The notes beneath the pieces were generated by a model. It saw only the letters and a list, made by a program, of their open reading frames with translations. It did no database searches and was not told the origin of the DNA. The position numbers and the translations under genes were made by a program. From Corallium rubrum (Eukaryota > Cnidaria > Anthozoa > Scleralcyonacea > Coralliidae): a stretch of 64,000 nt of DNA. The DNA lies in NCBI GenBank assembly GCA_964035015.1, contig OZ035997.1, forward strand, positions 84,477,982 to 84,541,981, read 5' to 3'. Positions 11,303 through 22,898 of this stretch are shown one piece after another (position 1 is the stretch's first letter; each line of letters begins with the position of its first letter).

Positions 11303-12935
11303 TTAAAGTGGTTCTCAGATGAAAATATTGTTGGTACGTCACGCTGCATGAAAACGAGGCTCCCAGGCCAAAGTTTCACAATTTTGATTATCGTAGTAAT
11401 CCCGTCATATTTGTTTATGGAAGAAGATGGCTAATAACGTCCAAACTATATATGGTAGAAACACATCGTGTACGTATGTTATTAGGCATTTCATAAGCTT
11501 TCATTTGATGTATATTTTAAGTTTCTGTGACGTGTGTAACTTTTTAAAATGTCCAAAATGTTCGCACCATTGCTCGTCAAGTAGTAATAATGGATTCCCA
11601 CAACTGTTGTAGAATTTCGGATATTGTTTTTAAATATATAACGCACAACTTTGAAACATATATCAAACAGAAGATACTGTAAAATTCTATTTGCGGTACA
11701 ACTTTCAAGTTTCTAGTTTAAGGGAAAGTATTTTAAGACTGATGGGAAAACGTACTATTATCTTGGTCTGAGTTGTAAACCAGAAACAAACTTAACAATT
11801 CATCCATCAGACCAAGATAATAGTAAGTTTTCCCATTTTTAAAATACTTCCCCTTAAGCTAGAAACTTGAAAGTTCTACCACAAATAGCATTTTACAGTA
11901 TCTTCTGTTTGATATGCATTTAAAGTTGTACGTTAAATATTTTAAAAACTGTATTCGAAATTCTACAACAGTTGTGAGAAGTCCATATCATATTTATTAC
12001 TTGACGAGCAATGGTGCGAACATTTTGGACATTTTAAAAAGTTACACACAACACAGAAACTTAAAATATACATCAAATGAAAGCTTATGAAATGCCTGAC
12101 AACATACGTACACGATGTGTTTCTACCATATATAGTTTGGACGTTATTAGCCATCTTCTTCCATAAACAATATGGCAAGATTACCATAATTATCAAAATT
12201 GTGAAACTTTGGCCTGGGAGCCTCGTTTTCATGCAACGTGACATAATTATCGAAAAGGTGTATTGACTGTACCGAAAAAGATGTCGACTTGTACATTCAA
12301 CCACAATCCTCTGCGTGCAGTAAATTTTGTTTCTTGCAGAATTATTGGAAGATATGGTCTTAAAACAATCAACTTTGGTAGGAATGAAGTTCTTGCTTAC
12401 TTAATCCATCTTAGCATGACAAACAATGTTTAGTTGTTATTTGAGCTGATTTGAGGTCGCAAAGCATTGTGGTTAAATGTACCGCCGCCATCTTTTTCGG
12501 TGCCGTCAATTCTAAAGATATCACGGTAGATGGTAATTGCGCATGTAAGTTTCATTTCAAATTCTCAAAATCAAAGCTGTATTTTACGTTCGAAGTTTGT
12601 ATTTTGGAGCAGCGCCATTAAATTGGCCGAGTTTGAGATGAATGAATTGAGGAGAACTTATGACGTCATAGACTCAACAAAAACAAAAGATCGTTGTTGT
12701 CAACAAAAAGGTGATTGTTGTTATTGAGTCTATGACGTCATAAGTTTCCTCGACTCATTCTTCTCAAGCTCCACTGCACTTTAATGGCGGCGCTCCAAAA
12801 TACAAACTTCACACGTAAAATGTCATTCACCTTTTCTTCAGCGAATTTTGAAATGAAACTTTGCACGATTACCAACTACCAAAACATCTTTGGGTGCAAA
12901 AACATTGGAAACAATATTTTCGTCAGAGAACCACT
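11303..12935. repeat. Complex nested palindrome, copy A, PAFAH1B intron 3
   Basis: Two long inverted arms (about 11336-11785 and 11790-12262) share GAAAACGAGGCTCCCAGGCC, ACCAAGATAATAGTA and ATCGTGTACGTATG-type blocks. Short outer inverted matches at 11303-11335 and 12905-12935 and a further palindrome at 12520-12890 lie around it. The arms carry the same 60-113-residue frames in both directions, so none is taken as a gene. Confidence 0.75.
12520..12890. mobile_element. Palindromic MITE nested in copy A region
   Basis: The left half GTAGATGGTAATTGCGCATG and right half ending ATTACCAACTACC are inverted, as are TATGACGTCATAGACTCAA and TTGAGTCTATGACGTCATA around the centre near 12690. The arms are about 160 bp with a very short loop. 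Confidence 0.8.
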
Positions 12936-12993
12936 TTAAGACTATAGGTAGTGTGCAACTGATCCCTCGAGATTCGAAGGACAAAGGAATTTT

Positions 12994-13798
12994 CGCCATG
13001 TTGGATGAAATTATAATAGACCTTTTCGATAATTACGTCACGCTGCATGAAAACGAGGCTCCCAGGCCAAAGTTTCACAATTTTGATTATCATAGTAATC
13101 CCGTTAAGAAGATGGCTAATAACGTCCAAACTATATATGGTAGAAACACATCGTGTACGTATGTTGTTAGGCATTTCGTAAGCTTTCATTTGATGTATAT
13201 TTTAAGTTTCTGTGTTCTGTGTAACTTTTTAAAATGTCCAAAATGTTCGCACCATTGCTCGTCAAGTAATAATAATGGGGTCCCAAAACTGTTGTAGAAG
13301 TTCGGATATTGTTTTTAAAATACATAACGCACAACTTTGAAACATATATCAAACAGAAGATACTGTAAAATGCTATTTGTGGTACAACTTTCAAGTTTCT
13401 AGTTTAAGAGAAAGTATTTTAAAACTGACGGGAAAACGTGCTATTATCTTGGTCAGAGTTGTAAACAAAACAGACTTAACAATTCATCCATCAGACCAAG
13501 ATAATATTAATTTTTCTCATTTTTAAAATACTTCCCCTTAGCTAGAAACTTGAAAGTTTTACCACAAATAGCATTTTACAGTATCTTCTGTTTGATATAC
13601 ATTTCAAAGTTGTATGTTAAATATTTTAAAACGGTATTCGAAATTCTACAACAGTTGTGAGAAATCCATATCATATTTATTACTTGACGATGAAACTTTG
13701 GCCTGGGAGCCTCGTTTTCATGAAGCGTGACTTAATTATCGAAAAGGTCTATTGCAGATGATGAAAAACTTTTGTCAAATTCATCCAATATGGCGGCA
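12994..13798. mobile_element. Long palindromic element, copy B, PAFAH1B intron 3
   Basis: A second copy of the palindrome at 11336-12262, about 805 bp. The ends GCCATGTTGGATGAAATT and AATTCATCCAATATGGCGGC are imperfect inverted repeats. The arms diverge slightly, and the right arm has lost the block between TTACTTGACGA and GAAACTTTGGCC that is present in copy A. Confidence 0.75.
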
Positions 13799-13959
13799 AT
13801 GACGTAAGATGCACACCACCTGTATGTGCACACGGTGTCGTTTTCGAGTGTTTTCAGTTCATGCAAATGCATTTCAAAAAGCATCGTTTTCACGACGTGT
13901 TCACACACAAACGGATGAAAACCACGTCATTTGACGAAAACGTTTCTGTTACATGCGTA

Positions 13960-14395
13960 AAAACGCACAAGTTGTTCACGGTTGTTAACAGGCGTGAACA
14001 ATGTTGTGCTGCACCCCGTGAACAAGTTGTCAACAAGTTGTTCACTTATAGTTTGAACAACTTGTTCACGGATAAATCAACGGTCATGAAGTTGTTCCAA
14101 CAGCAGATTTTTTATAGCCAACAACGTTGTTCGCACAAGATGCAGTACAACATGTTGTAACAGCATGACGAAGTAACAACGATGAACAACAAAGTTACAA
14201 CAATTGTGAACATGACTGGTGTATCAACACGTCCTTCGGTTGTTTCAACATGCGTGAACAACGGTTGTTACATCGAGCAGTAACAACTTGTTGAAACAAT
14301 GATGAACAATGTTGTTAATTCATCAAGGTTGTTCACACCTGATAACAACGTTGTTACAGCATTGTTCAGGCAACAATGCTGTAACAACTTGTGAG
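13960..14395. repeat. Degenerate GTTGTTCACG/TTGTTACAAC repeat array
   Basis: About 430 bp is built from short variants of GTGAACAAGTTGTTCAC, GTTGTTACA and CAACAATG, giving many overlapping inverted matches and no fixed period. It resembles the GTTGC-rich repeat at 6230-6535 in style. It lies in PAFAH1B intron 3. Confidence 0.6.
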
Positions 14396-14992
14396 ATTTT
14401 TACGCGTGTACTGGAAACGATATCTGATAATCATTTTCACTATTGAAAACTTGTTCATCTGCGTCGTTTTGCTTTTTATTCTTGTACATGAAAACGCTAA
14501 AAATTCCAGATGGCGAAAAATTTCTGGAAAATTCGTTAATAATTCATGAGAAAAAAACACAAAGAAAATCAGTACCATGTCTATGGTTTTCTATCTGGTA
14601 AAAAATTCTTCTGATTGACATAAACTTTAGCTTTGATTTTCTCGGATTAGACAACGTTGTTTTTCAAAATTACTACGCCAATGAACTTACCAAATTGGTC
14701 GTTTTTGAAGTTATTCAAAACATTTGCAGTACGTGTTTTATGAAATCTGAAACACTCGGCTATATATTGCCTCGTGTTTTATCTATTACTTCTAAAAGTC
14801 ATTAATAATTCATGAGGAGAACACAAAGAAAATCCATGTTTAATGAGGGTCTCTATGTGATATAGATTCCTCGTGATTTATATAAACTTTAGCTTCGATT
14901 TTCTCGACTTGGACAACGTTTTTTTAGAAAAATTACTATACGCCAATGAACTTACCGAATAGATCGTTTAGATGTCATTCACAGAATTCGTG

Positions 14993-15318
14993 TCCGTTCT
15001 GTATCGGGATACAGAATCCGTTCTGCATGTATCGGGATACAGAATCCGTTCTGTATCGGGATACAGAATCCGTTCTGTATCGGGATGCAGAATCCGTTCT
15101 GTATCGGGATACAGAATCCGTTCTGTATCGGGATACAGAATCCGTTCTGTATCGGGATACAGAATCCGTTCTGTATCAGGATACAGAATCCGTTCTGTGT
15201 CGGGATACAGAATCCGTTCTGTATCGGGATACAGAATCCGTTCTGTATCGGGATACAGAATCCGTTCTGTATCGGGATACAGAATCCGTTCTGTATCGGG
15301 ATACAGAATCCGTTCTGT
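14993..15318. repeat. 24-bp minisatellite with palindromic monomer
   Basis: About 13 tandem units of ATACAGAATCCG plus TTCTGTATCGGG. GATACAGAA and TTCTGTATC within each unit are inverted around TCCG, so every unit can form a stem of nine base pairs. Because the unit is a multiple of three, is nearly its own complement and lacks stops, most reading frames stay open on both strands, producing several spurious ORFs. A few units carry single-base changes (for example near 15085, 15178 and 15198). Confidence 0.95.
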
Positions 15319-15650
15319 GTCGCCTCGTGTCTGTACATCCCGACACAGAACGGCCACTCATTCTGTAAATACTTCAAAAACTCATTAATTATATATTCAT
15401 GAAGAAAACACAAAGGAAATCAGAACCATGTCTGCGATTTTATATCTGATAAAAAATTCTTCCGATTTACATTTACTTTCTATGACTGCAAAAAAAGCAA
15501 CAGAATACCCTGTGTGCCACACTTACAGAAAAACGAAGCCAATTCTGCTTTGTTATATTCTGTCTTTCTCAAAGCCGTAATAACTAAAGATTTTCGTGAC
15601 ATTAAATCAGCCTGGTAACCGGACTAGCCCGCCTCTTATAAACAACCCCT

Positions 15651-15804
15651 AAAGCCGGTTTTCCACTAGGCGATTTTTTTCGCGCGAAGCGACTTTCTTT
15701 TGTTCGAATTCAATGGATTTCTGATTAGTTCCAGCTCAGAGCTCATGAGACAAAAGAAAAAGTCGCTTCGCGCGAAAAAAGTCGCCTAGTGGAAAACCGG
15801 CTTT
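15651..15804. mobile_element. MITE, AAGCCGGTTTTCCAC family, copy 1
   Basis: This 154-bp element has long terminal inverted repeats: AAAGCCGGTTTTCCACTAGG followed by CGCGCGAAGCGACTTT, and the complement at the right end. A near-complete copy lies at 26988-27139, a truncated one at 33513-33650, and a related element split by other repeats at 24744-25577. Confidence 0.9.
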
Positions 15805-16528
15805 AGGGGCTGTTTATATGGGAGGCGGGACGGGACGTTTGCCGGGATCCCGCCATGCATGTATATATCTCTTATTTGTCCCGTTCCGTTTATATGGAAA
15901 GAATTTTCCCGGGACGTTTTTCGTCCCGTCCCGACAAAGCGGGATCCCGGTTCGCTCAGCCAGGATCCCGGCAAATGCAAGAGAATTTTTCATGTAAACA
16001 CTCCGTCCCGCTTTGCCGGGACATTTGCTAGGACGATATTATGCTGACTTGGCAAAAATTCTGACTGAAAATTCTGACAAAGTTTGCCTAGTCCGTCTAT
16101 TCCGAACGTTTTCTCAAGAAATAATCAACTGTAGAAGTTATAAAATATATTGGCAGAAAGATAATTCACCTTGCTACAACATACGTACAGTTTATCCGAC
16201 CAAATAGCTTAGTTTCCCTAAAAAAAGCGAATAACAGCGGCCGCTCTATTTTGAATTTTTTTTCGTTTGTATTATAATCTGTCTTCTCCGAATGCTTTCT
16301 CGTGGAAGAAAGATAATTCATCTGGCTACAACATACGTATAGTTTATCCGACAAAATAGCTTAGTTTTCTTAAAAAAAAGCGAAATACCGAACATGTCCA
16401 ACACGAACTAGAGATGTTTGTTGAACATCCCAGGTATTCCAGGGTGAAATCGTCCCGGTAGGAACATTCTCATGTAAACCCGGAATGAAATACGTCCCGT
16501 CCCGCCTTCCATATAAACAGCACCTTAG
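15805..16528. mobile_element. MITE with GGGACGGGACG termini
   Basis: The left end GGGGCTGTTTATATGGGAGG, then CGGGACGGGACG, matches the complement of the right end CGTCCCGTCCCGCC then TTCCATATAAACAGCACC. The internal part has further GGGATCCCG palindromes and an imperfect direct repeat near 16150-16210 and 16300-16360. A fragment of the same family lies at about 23800-23870. Confidence 0.75.
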
Positions 16529-16753
16529 ACAACGTTGTTTTTCAAAATTACTACGCCAATGAACTTACTAAATGGGTCGTTTTTTAAGTTCTTCAAAACG
16601 TTTGCAGTGTAGCTACGTGTATTATCAGATTTGAAACAAGAGGCAATAGTATCAGATTTAAAGCACACGGTTATTGCATCGTGTGTTAACTGATTTGATA
16701 AAACACTGCCGCTCGTGTTTCAAATATTACTTTACAATATGATTTGTTTTTAG

Positions 16754-16888
16754 GTCGTCGTTCTTCTTGTTGGAACAAACAACGTGGCCCACACGCCATC
16801 ACACACCGCCGCGAATATTATTGAAGGCATTGAATCGATTGTGTGGTATATCAACGGTATTAACTCTGAAATTAAAGTCGTAGTCCTG
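16754..16888 (+). CDS. PAFAH1B2: PAFAH1B catalytic subunit, exon 4
   Basis: After a TTTTTAG acceptor the exon encodes residues 97-141, starting VVVLLVGTNNVAHT and continuing to IEGIESIVWYIN and EIKVVVL, before the donor GTAAGA. GTNN is SGNH block III, whose asparagine completes the oxyanion hole. The joint with exon 3 (ISPK/VVVLL) matches the family and is at phase 0. Both neighbouring introns exceed 5 kb. Confidence 0.88.
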
Positions 16889-17112
16889 GTAAGAACGTTT
16901 TCTGAAAATAAGATGAAACTTGGGTGGTAAATTATTTTCTGTGGTTATTTCGACTGTCTATAAAGTGAAAAATTCGTTGGTATCTTTATGGTTTTAATTA
17001 ACAGAGTAGCGTGGTAGGAGCACTCAATGAAAGTTTGAAGAAAATCTTATGTATCGTATTGATGCACGCTATTCACTATCAAATTTTGCAATAGCTAGTT
17101 CGTTTTATCATA

Positions 17113-17252
17113 GATAATGGAAGGGGAACTGGATAGGAAACTTACGAAACCAGCAATGTTTGCACAACTTGCTATGGTAATTATACACGTATAAGGGCTA
17201 ATGCACCTAACTGGTGGTCCCACATGGCTAAAATCAGACACTGCTGAACTTA
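17113..17252. mobile_element. Truncated MITE, ATAATGGAAGGGGAACTGG family
   Basis: Left half of the element seen complete at 30603-30892 (shared start AGATAATGGAAGGGGAACTG and GTTTGCACAACTTGCTATGG). It breaks off at about 17252, where the next repeat begins. Confidence 0.75.
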
Positions 17253-17560
17253 ATGTGCAAATGAAACGAAAATTATGTTTGTCTTATTTGAAAGAACACT
17301 TAAAATGATAGAGTAACATCTTTTGCAGTTTTTCGTTTCCTTGCTTCGTTCTCGAGATATTTTAGTTTGTTTGAAATGTAAATTAAACAACTTGACATCA
17401 CATGTGCATAATGAGTTATCAGAGAAGGTTATATATCTTTGCTATTATCAAACCAAACTTAATTCGAAGGAAGTATGTGCGTGTGTTTCTCTCACAACGC
17501 CAAACATGTAGAATTTTCAAGTGATTATTGTTATTAAACTTAAATAAATACGTTATGTAC
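17253..17560. mobile_element. Partial MITE, GAAACGAAAATTA family
   Basis: Shares GAAACGAAAATTATGTTTGTC, the GAACACTTAAAATG block and the ATCTTTGCTATTATCAAACC block with elements at 21069-21601, 45808-46311 and 46312-46893. It lacks a clear right terminus. Confidence 0.65.
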
Positions 17561-17942
17561 AATTAATTACTGTACGTTTTTACGTATAAGTTCGTGTCTC
17601 TACAAAGGTGATTAAAGTTGTCGCCATTTCTTATATGAACAGGAAGATTATTGTATAATTCAGCAGCAATTTTCAGAAAAATATAATAGATGTGGCGTGT
17701 TTCAAGATATAAAGTGCTAAACGTGCCTTCCTGATGTTACAAAGTAAGGAAAGACTTCATGGATTGAATATATAGGCCATGTTATTAAATTCCATCGTTG
17801 TTATGCATGCTGTCCAACTGATACACATCATCAAGTATTCTAACCGAACGATTAATGGCATTTTTCTAATCAACGGATCCCAATACATTACAAACAGTAA
17901 AAGATAATTAATTCTTTGAAAGTTTTCATGGCGTTAATGTAA

Positions 17943-18024
17943 TATAAATAAGTTTTGTGGAAACACCACGTAAAATATTTCTTTGCTAAATATTTTACGT
18001 GGTGTGTCCACAAAACTTATTTAT
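17943..18024. repeat. Short near-perfect hairpin
   Basis: Arms of about 35 bp (TAAATAAGTTTTGTGG ... CCACAAAACTTATTTA, with ACACCACGTAAAATATTT inverted inside) around a 4-6 base loop. It is too short for an autonomous element and is likely a minimal MITE. Confidence 0.8.
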
Positions 18025-18209
18025 AGTAAAAGATGAGTTTGATAAGGGGCTAGCGAACGGACACGAGGTCCCAACTAGGCGAACCCCGTACATAAATCAA
18101 TAAATTCGTGACAATACACGTAATGGTCCACTATTTACTACTTTACAGAATGCGCCATTATCCGCACCTGACACTGAACTCAGCCCCCGGCCCCCGAAAT
18201 CAAAACGAT

Positions 18210-18345
18210 TTAGTTTAAAATATTATAAGTAATATTGGGCATTTCACTCGATTATACATAGCATATTCTGAGGATTTGGGGTGAAGGAAAATTCGAGTGT
18301 AGAATATATACATTTTAAAAGGGCCGATCCCGACGTCAAGCACTG
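18210..18345 (-). repeat. SINE tail fragment
   Basis: Matches the 3' body of the tRNA-derived SINE at 47340-47590, including GGGCATTTCACTCGATTA and GAAAATTCGAGTGTAGAATA. The tRNA head is absent here. Confidence 0.65.
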
Positions 18346-18513
18346 AAAAAGACGCATCCTGCTATTCCTGCATCTTATTCCTAAAATTCTCAGTACCATA
18401 AAGGTCTGTCAATTGTCCTACCATATGCCATCAACTAGAACCCGCTGAGATCTGGAGGTTAGGTAGTCGGTAAACCACGCGTGTAGAGGACCCTTCCCCC
18501 CTTTTTTTTTTCA

Positions 18514-18850
18514 GTCATCGCAAAAACCAGCTCGCAGCTCACTGCGAGTGTTTGCATCTAATTAAAAACATCTCACCGTGCTTGTTTTCGCGTTGTGAGT
18601 TCTCGAACTTGAATTTCACGTGAGTAGAGTTTAGTTGGTCTCTCCTGTGCTTCGAGGGTTTTTCGCAGGGTTCTGCGGTTTTCCGCCCTCCATAAAATCA
18701 ACACATAGGTCTTTGCTTATGTCGTGCACTTTAATCATGAGCCTCTGGCTCGGATGATTGGGCAACCACATCCTGTGTTTAACGACGTTAAATAAATCAT
18801 TACTCATGCAAGTACTCGCAGCAAGCTGCGAACTGGTTTCTGCGATGAGT
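18514..18850. mobile_element. MITE carrying a SINE-like core
   Basis: Terminal inverted repeats TCATCGCAAAAACCAG then CTCGCAGCT, and AGCTGCGAACTGGTTTCTGC then GATGA. The interior GGGTTCTGCGGTTTTCCGCC then CTCCATAAAA resembles a widespread cnidarian interspersed repeat, so the element may be composite. Confidence 0.65.
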
Positions 18851-19021
18851 GGAAAAGAGCCTTTATTTCTTCACCAATGGCCTGGTAAGCCATGGGAAAT
18901 TTTGAGAGTTTATATAGCTCAAGCAAATTTGCTTGGAATTTTCAGTGAGTGCTCTTGTCAGGCTTATTATTAAAGGTTTTTCGCTGACGAATACCCTTTC
19001 CAAGTGTACATTCTTATGCTC

Positions 19022-19548
19022 AAGGTGCTTATATCACTCGTGGGGTTTTATCGTGTTTGAATAGAGCAAAAAAAGTTAGTTTAATAAGTTATTTTGCCGT
19101 TTCTGATTTAGTCAAATAGTTCCTGACATATTGGCTTCTGAACATGCCAATTTTCAAAAATTTCCGTCATTCATTTTAACACCTTGGGGGTCTGGGACTC
19201 AGGAACGAGTCAATTCAAAACAACTACGTTTCGGCTTATTGATTCACAAAAACACGTATATTTGACTGAAAAATTGAAATGTCGAGCTCACACCCGTTTT
19301 CCAGTAAGCACGAGAGTTTATATTATCGTTCCAACTAAGACGACGGTCGTCTTAGGCTCCTGAGTCCCAGGCCCCCGTGCTTAAAAATGAACGACGGAAT
19401 TTTTGGCGAAAGGCTCAAATTGGCATGTTTAAAGGCCCATATCTCAGAAACTATTAAACTAAATCAAAAACAGCAAAATAACTTATTAGCTACCCTTTTT
19501 TGATCTATTTAAATACGTTAAAACCCCACAAGTGATATAAGCACTTAA
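19022..19548. mobile_element. Palindromic MITE
   Basis: About 527 bp with arms of about 165 bp. AAGGTGCTTATATCACTCGT is at the left and its imperfect complement ends the element. CTGGGACTCAGGA/TCCTGAGTCCCAG and the ATTTTGCCGTTTCTGATTTAG region are also inverted. The loop is at about 19215-19340. Confidence 0.8.
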
Positions 19549-19808
19549 AGTAGAAAAACAGTCCTTGGAGTGCTCCGTGGACTCACTCCTGGTACGAATT
19601 GTGAACAAAGCGGGAGACTGAATATAATGAGCTTGTAAACCAAAAGCTGGCGACATTTATCGCACCGAGAGTGTAAAAGAGTAGAGTACTGCCTACGGAG
19701 TGTTTTAGATAGACGACTCACGGCATAATGAAATATCATTAATGAAATATCATTTTTATTGTGTAAAGTTACACTTCTGTAAAACAGGCGCTATTTTCTT
19801 GATTAGTA

Positions 19809-20039
19809 TACATGGATCGCGAATCTCAACTGCGCATCAGAATGACGCGTTCTGAGTCGGGATAAAACTTATTTCAATTTATAACATTAAGCTGAGGAAT
19901 TGAGTACAATGAGTTCAGAAATGTAAATGAAATGCAAATGAAAACTGCAGCTTTAGCCTGATGTTATAAAGTTAATTAAGTTTTATCCCGACTCAGAACG
20001 CGTCATTCTGATGCACAGTCGAGATCGCGATCCATGTAT
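19809..20039. mobile_element. MITE with about 65-bp terminal inverted repeats
   Basis: TACATGGATCGCGA, CTGCGCATCAGAATGACGCG and TTCTGAGTCGGGATAAAACTT at the left are mirrored at the right as AAGTTTTATCCCGACTCAGAA, CGCGTCATTCTGATG and TCGCGATCCATGTA, with small changes. Confidence 0.85.
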
Positions 20040-20134
20040 TGACCAAGATTGAAATTAGGTTCGGTTCATAGCAACTCTAGCATATGAATAATCATAGTTA
20101 ATAGAAAATTTCATGGTTTGGAAACCCGGTGTCG

Positions 20135-20995
20135 GATGTGGACCCCCCAGTAGATTTGGACCCCTAGTAGATTTGGACTGGGGGTCCAGATGTACTAGGA
20201 GATTTGGACACCCCCCCCCCCCCCCCCCCTCTTTTTTTTAAACATTTTTTATACCCAAAACAACCCAGAAAACGATGAATATGTTACATTCATTAATTTT
20301 CATATCCAAAGCCACTTATAAACCCCACATAGTCGAGCTTATTGTGTTGCAATAGCGAATAGAAAACATTGTTGGGCGACATAAAATTCTATTGCCAGTA
20401 ACATTATCTAAATTCAAAAATCTTAACACTGTTATTAAACTGAGTAAGTACTACAAAAAAGCTATAGAAAGTTACCAAATGGAAAAAAGGTATACAACTA
20501 CAAGGATAAATAAACATCGCTAAAAATGTATATACAAAATTAGTGCTGTTAAGAAAGTTTCAGCTGGTATAATCGTTTATGACCAAATATGTAAAAGATA
20601 AAAAAAAAATACTAAAAAATGTATATCACAACATTAGTTCTGTTAAAAAGACGTTTCCCGTCTGGTATATCCATTGCAACTGAATTATATATCGTATAAA
20701 TCACCAGCGTTCTTCACCCTGCTATGGAGAGCGTGGAAATCGCTTTTACTAACTCTGGTAGTGGTTTTTATTTTACGGCTTGTGTTCTTTATCACTAATA
20801 TGAAGTGACAAAAAAATTTCGTTTATATTATTGTGTTCACAATACATATACTTAACTTTTGGAGTGGGGTTCAAATCTGCCAAGGTGGTCCATATTTACT
20901 AGTAGATTTGGACACCCGGGGGTCCAAATCTATCAGGAAATTTGGACCGGGGGGTCCAAGCGAGTCCAAATTTAGGGGGGTCCAAATTAACTGGA
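20135..20995. mobile_element. Element bounded by GGTCCAAATCTACTA repeats
   Basis: Both ends carry several copies of TAGATTTGGACCCC or TAGATTTGGACACC in mixed orientation (20150-20210 and 20880-20990). A 20-base C tract lies at 20211-20229. The interior is AT-rich and non-coding. Confidence 0.6.
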
Positions 20996-21068
20996 ACTCC
21001 AGCAAGATAGGCCTCAGTTATTTTGCAATCTCATTTATTTCGCGCCTACACGCGCGATGTTAGAGACC

Positions 21069-21601
21069 TTAAAGTGCCTATGAAGCGAAAATTATTATTG
21101 TCTTAAATGAAAGAACTCTTAAAACTACAACGTAACATCTTTTGCAGATCTTCGTTTCCGCGCTTCGTTGTTGAGATATTTCAGTTTCTTTGATATGCAA
21201 ATTAAACACTTTGACATCACACGTGTATAATGAGTTATCGGAGAAAGTTCTATATCTTTGCTATTGTCAAACGAGATCACTTCGAAGCCGATCCTGTTCG
21301 TCTATTTCGCATACAGCATTAGGATAAAGGACTGGGTGGCTAATCATCCTTACTTGCAGCCAGCGGCTGAATTGCGAAGGACGCAGATCAACGTGGCCGT
21401 GTTTTTACATATTTTTAATTGATTTCGTTTGATAATAGCAAAGATACCGAAGCTTCTCTGATAACTCATTATACATCAAAAAAATTGAAATATCTCAACA
21501 ACGAGGCACGGAAACGAAGATCTGCAAAAGATGTTACTTTGTCGTTTTGAGAGTTCTTTCATTTAAGGCAATAATAATTTTCGCTTCATGGGCACTTTAA
21601 G
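21069..21601. mobile_element. MITE, GAAGCGAAAATTA family, with captured insert
   Basis: The ends CTTAAAGTGCCTATGAAGCG and CGCTTCATGGGCACTTTAAG are inverted, and AACATCTTTTGCAGATC/GATCTGCAAAAGATGTT lies further in. The middle holds a segment of about 75 bp (21318-21392) nearly identical to 26306-26378 and absent from the related copies at 45808-46311 and 46312-46893. Confidence 0.85.
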
Positions 21602-22040
21602 CAACAGACGTTTTAGAGCCATGGACGGCGATTGAATTCAATAGCATTTTTCATTCAAAACAATGATAATGAGCAATTTAAAATTCCAAGAGCAAAGTGA
21701 ACGCCGTCGTCGTTCTACACAACGTCGTTGAGAGCATTTTCATGTTCTTGAGACGACGGGAACTTCTAGAAGCCTGTTTTACTACAATCAGACATGCATT
21801 TAAAGTAGAAAACTTGTATTTTAAGGGGGATAATTTCATTACATTACAATATAAAATAAAGAAATAAAGATGAAATTTAAGCTTATGAGCTATAACAGTT
21901 TAGATATGTGATTATTCATAACCTTTGTTTTGGGTAAAAAAATCTTTTCAAAGAATACACGGTTCAGTAGTTCTGTATTGTATTCCTATTCTTCCGGTCA
22001 CCGTCCATGTGTCAAAAACACCTAATTGCTTTATAATTAA

Positions 22041-22140
22041 CAATTAGACAACGAGCCCGAGTTTTCTATGAGCGAATAGTCAACGAGGCGAAGCCGAGTT
22101 GACTATCGCTCATAGAAAACGAGGGCGAGTTGTCTAATTG
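22041..22140. repeat. 100-bp hairpin
   Basis: Arms CAATTAGACAACGAGCCCGA and TCGCTCATAGAAAAC-type blocks are inverted around GGCGAAGCC. It belongs to the class of compact palindromes that recurs at 22761-22898, 27972-28107 and 57999-58076. Confidence 0.85.
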
Positions 22141-22760
22141 TTTTAGTATAAATTTACCAGCAAAAGTGAAATAAATTCTCGACGATAACATATTCTTTGA
22201 GGCTCGTTTAATGCATTTTTTAACTGCCACATTCACCCGTCATTTCGGACATCTCCTTGGCCCGTACAGTAACTGATGCAAAAGTAACGTTTTCTTGCAT
22301 AATTTAGCATGGATTTTCGTGTACAGTATTGAAACAATATATATCCACTCATTTGATTTGTAAAAGTGACAAAAAGTTGAAAGAAACATTCAATTTAGCG
22401 TACAGTTTACATCACGAAATCTTGTCAACAGCAAGCGTAATTTTGAAATGTGTTTTGTTTGCAGTTATTTCGTTTTAAACGAACACAGATAAACAATTTA
22501 ACGATCTTACCATTAATATTTCCATTCTAACCATTTTGTAGCCGTTTTTGTTTTCTGTAGAACGTATTGCTTCGCCTAAATGTTCAATTTCTTCTTTCAT
22601 TTGCCCACTCCATTATAATTTCGGCGCCATTGTTGCTTAACAGAACAACCGCTGGCTCTAATGATCATTGTTCGTGCTATATACTACTCATTTTGTCATT
22701 GGTCAATTTTTTTAAAAGAATGACTTTCATTGGTTTATCCCAGAGGTTTATATTATACAC

Positions 22761-22898
22761 TTGTTGACTGGCGCCGAGGGAAACATCGAGTTTTACGGAC
22801 TCGAAGACTTCAATGTCACCCGAGGGCTTTAGCCCGAGGGTGACATTGAAGCCTGAGGGACCGTAAAACTCGATGTTTCCCGAGGCAAAAGTCAACAA
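22761..22898. repeat. About 138-bp hairpin
   Basis: TTGTTGACT, GGGAAACATCGAGTTTTACG and AATGTCACCCGAGGGCTT are mirrored around AGCCC. A related GTTTCCCTC palindrome cluster lies at 23250-23340. Confidence 0.85.

Larger units (their letters stand above)
14500..16700. repeat. Locally duplicated intron segment split by later insertions
   Basis: A block running from ATTCATGAG through AACACAAAG, TAAACTTTAGCTT and GACAACGTT to CGCCAATGAACTTACC occurs at 14540-14725 and 14805-14975. Its two halves occur again at about 15390-15475 and 16527-16640. The halves of the third copy are separated by the two MITEs at 15651-15804 and 15805-16528, and the minisatellite at 14993-15318 follows the second copy. 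Confidence 0.65.

Noticed and set aside
11427-13297. Repeated ORFs beginning MANNVQTIYGRNTSC-like
   Set aside because: Frames through the arms of the palindromes at 11303-13798, present in both orientations and without similarity to a known protein.
14993-15318. CRISPR-like array
   Set aside because: Units are contiguous with no spacers and the context is eukaryotic.
14946-15413. Several long overlapping ORFs on both strands
   Set aside because: They are produced by the stop-free 24-bp palindromic minisatellite; the repeated peptides are the same unit read in different frames.
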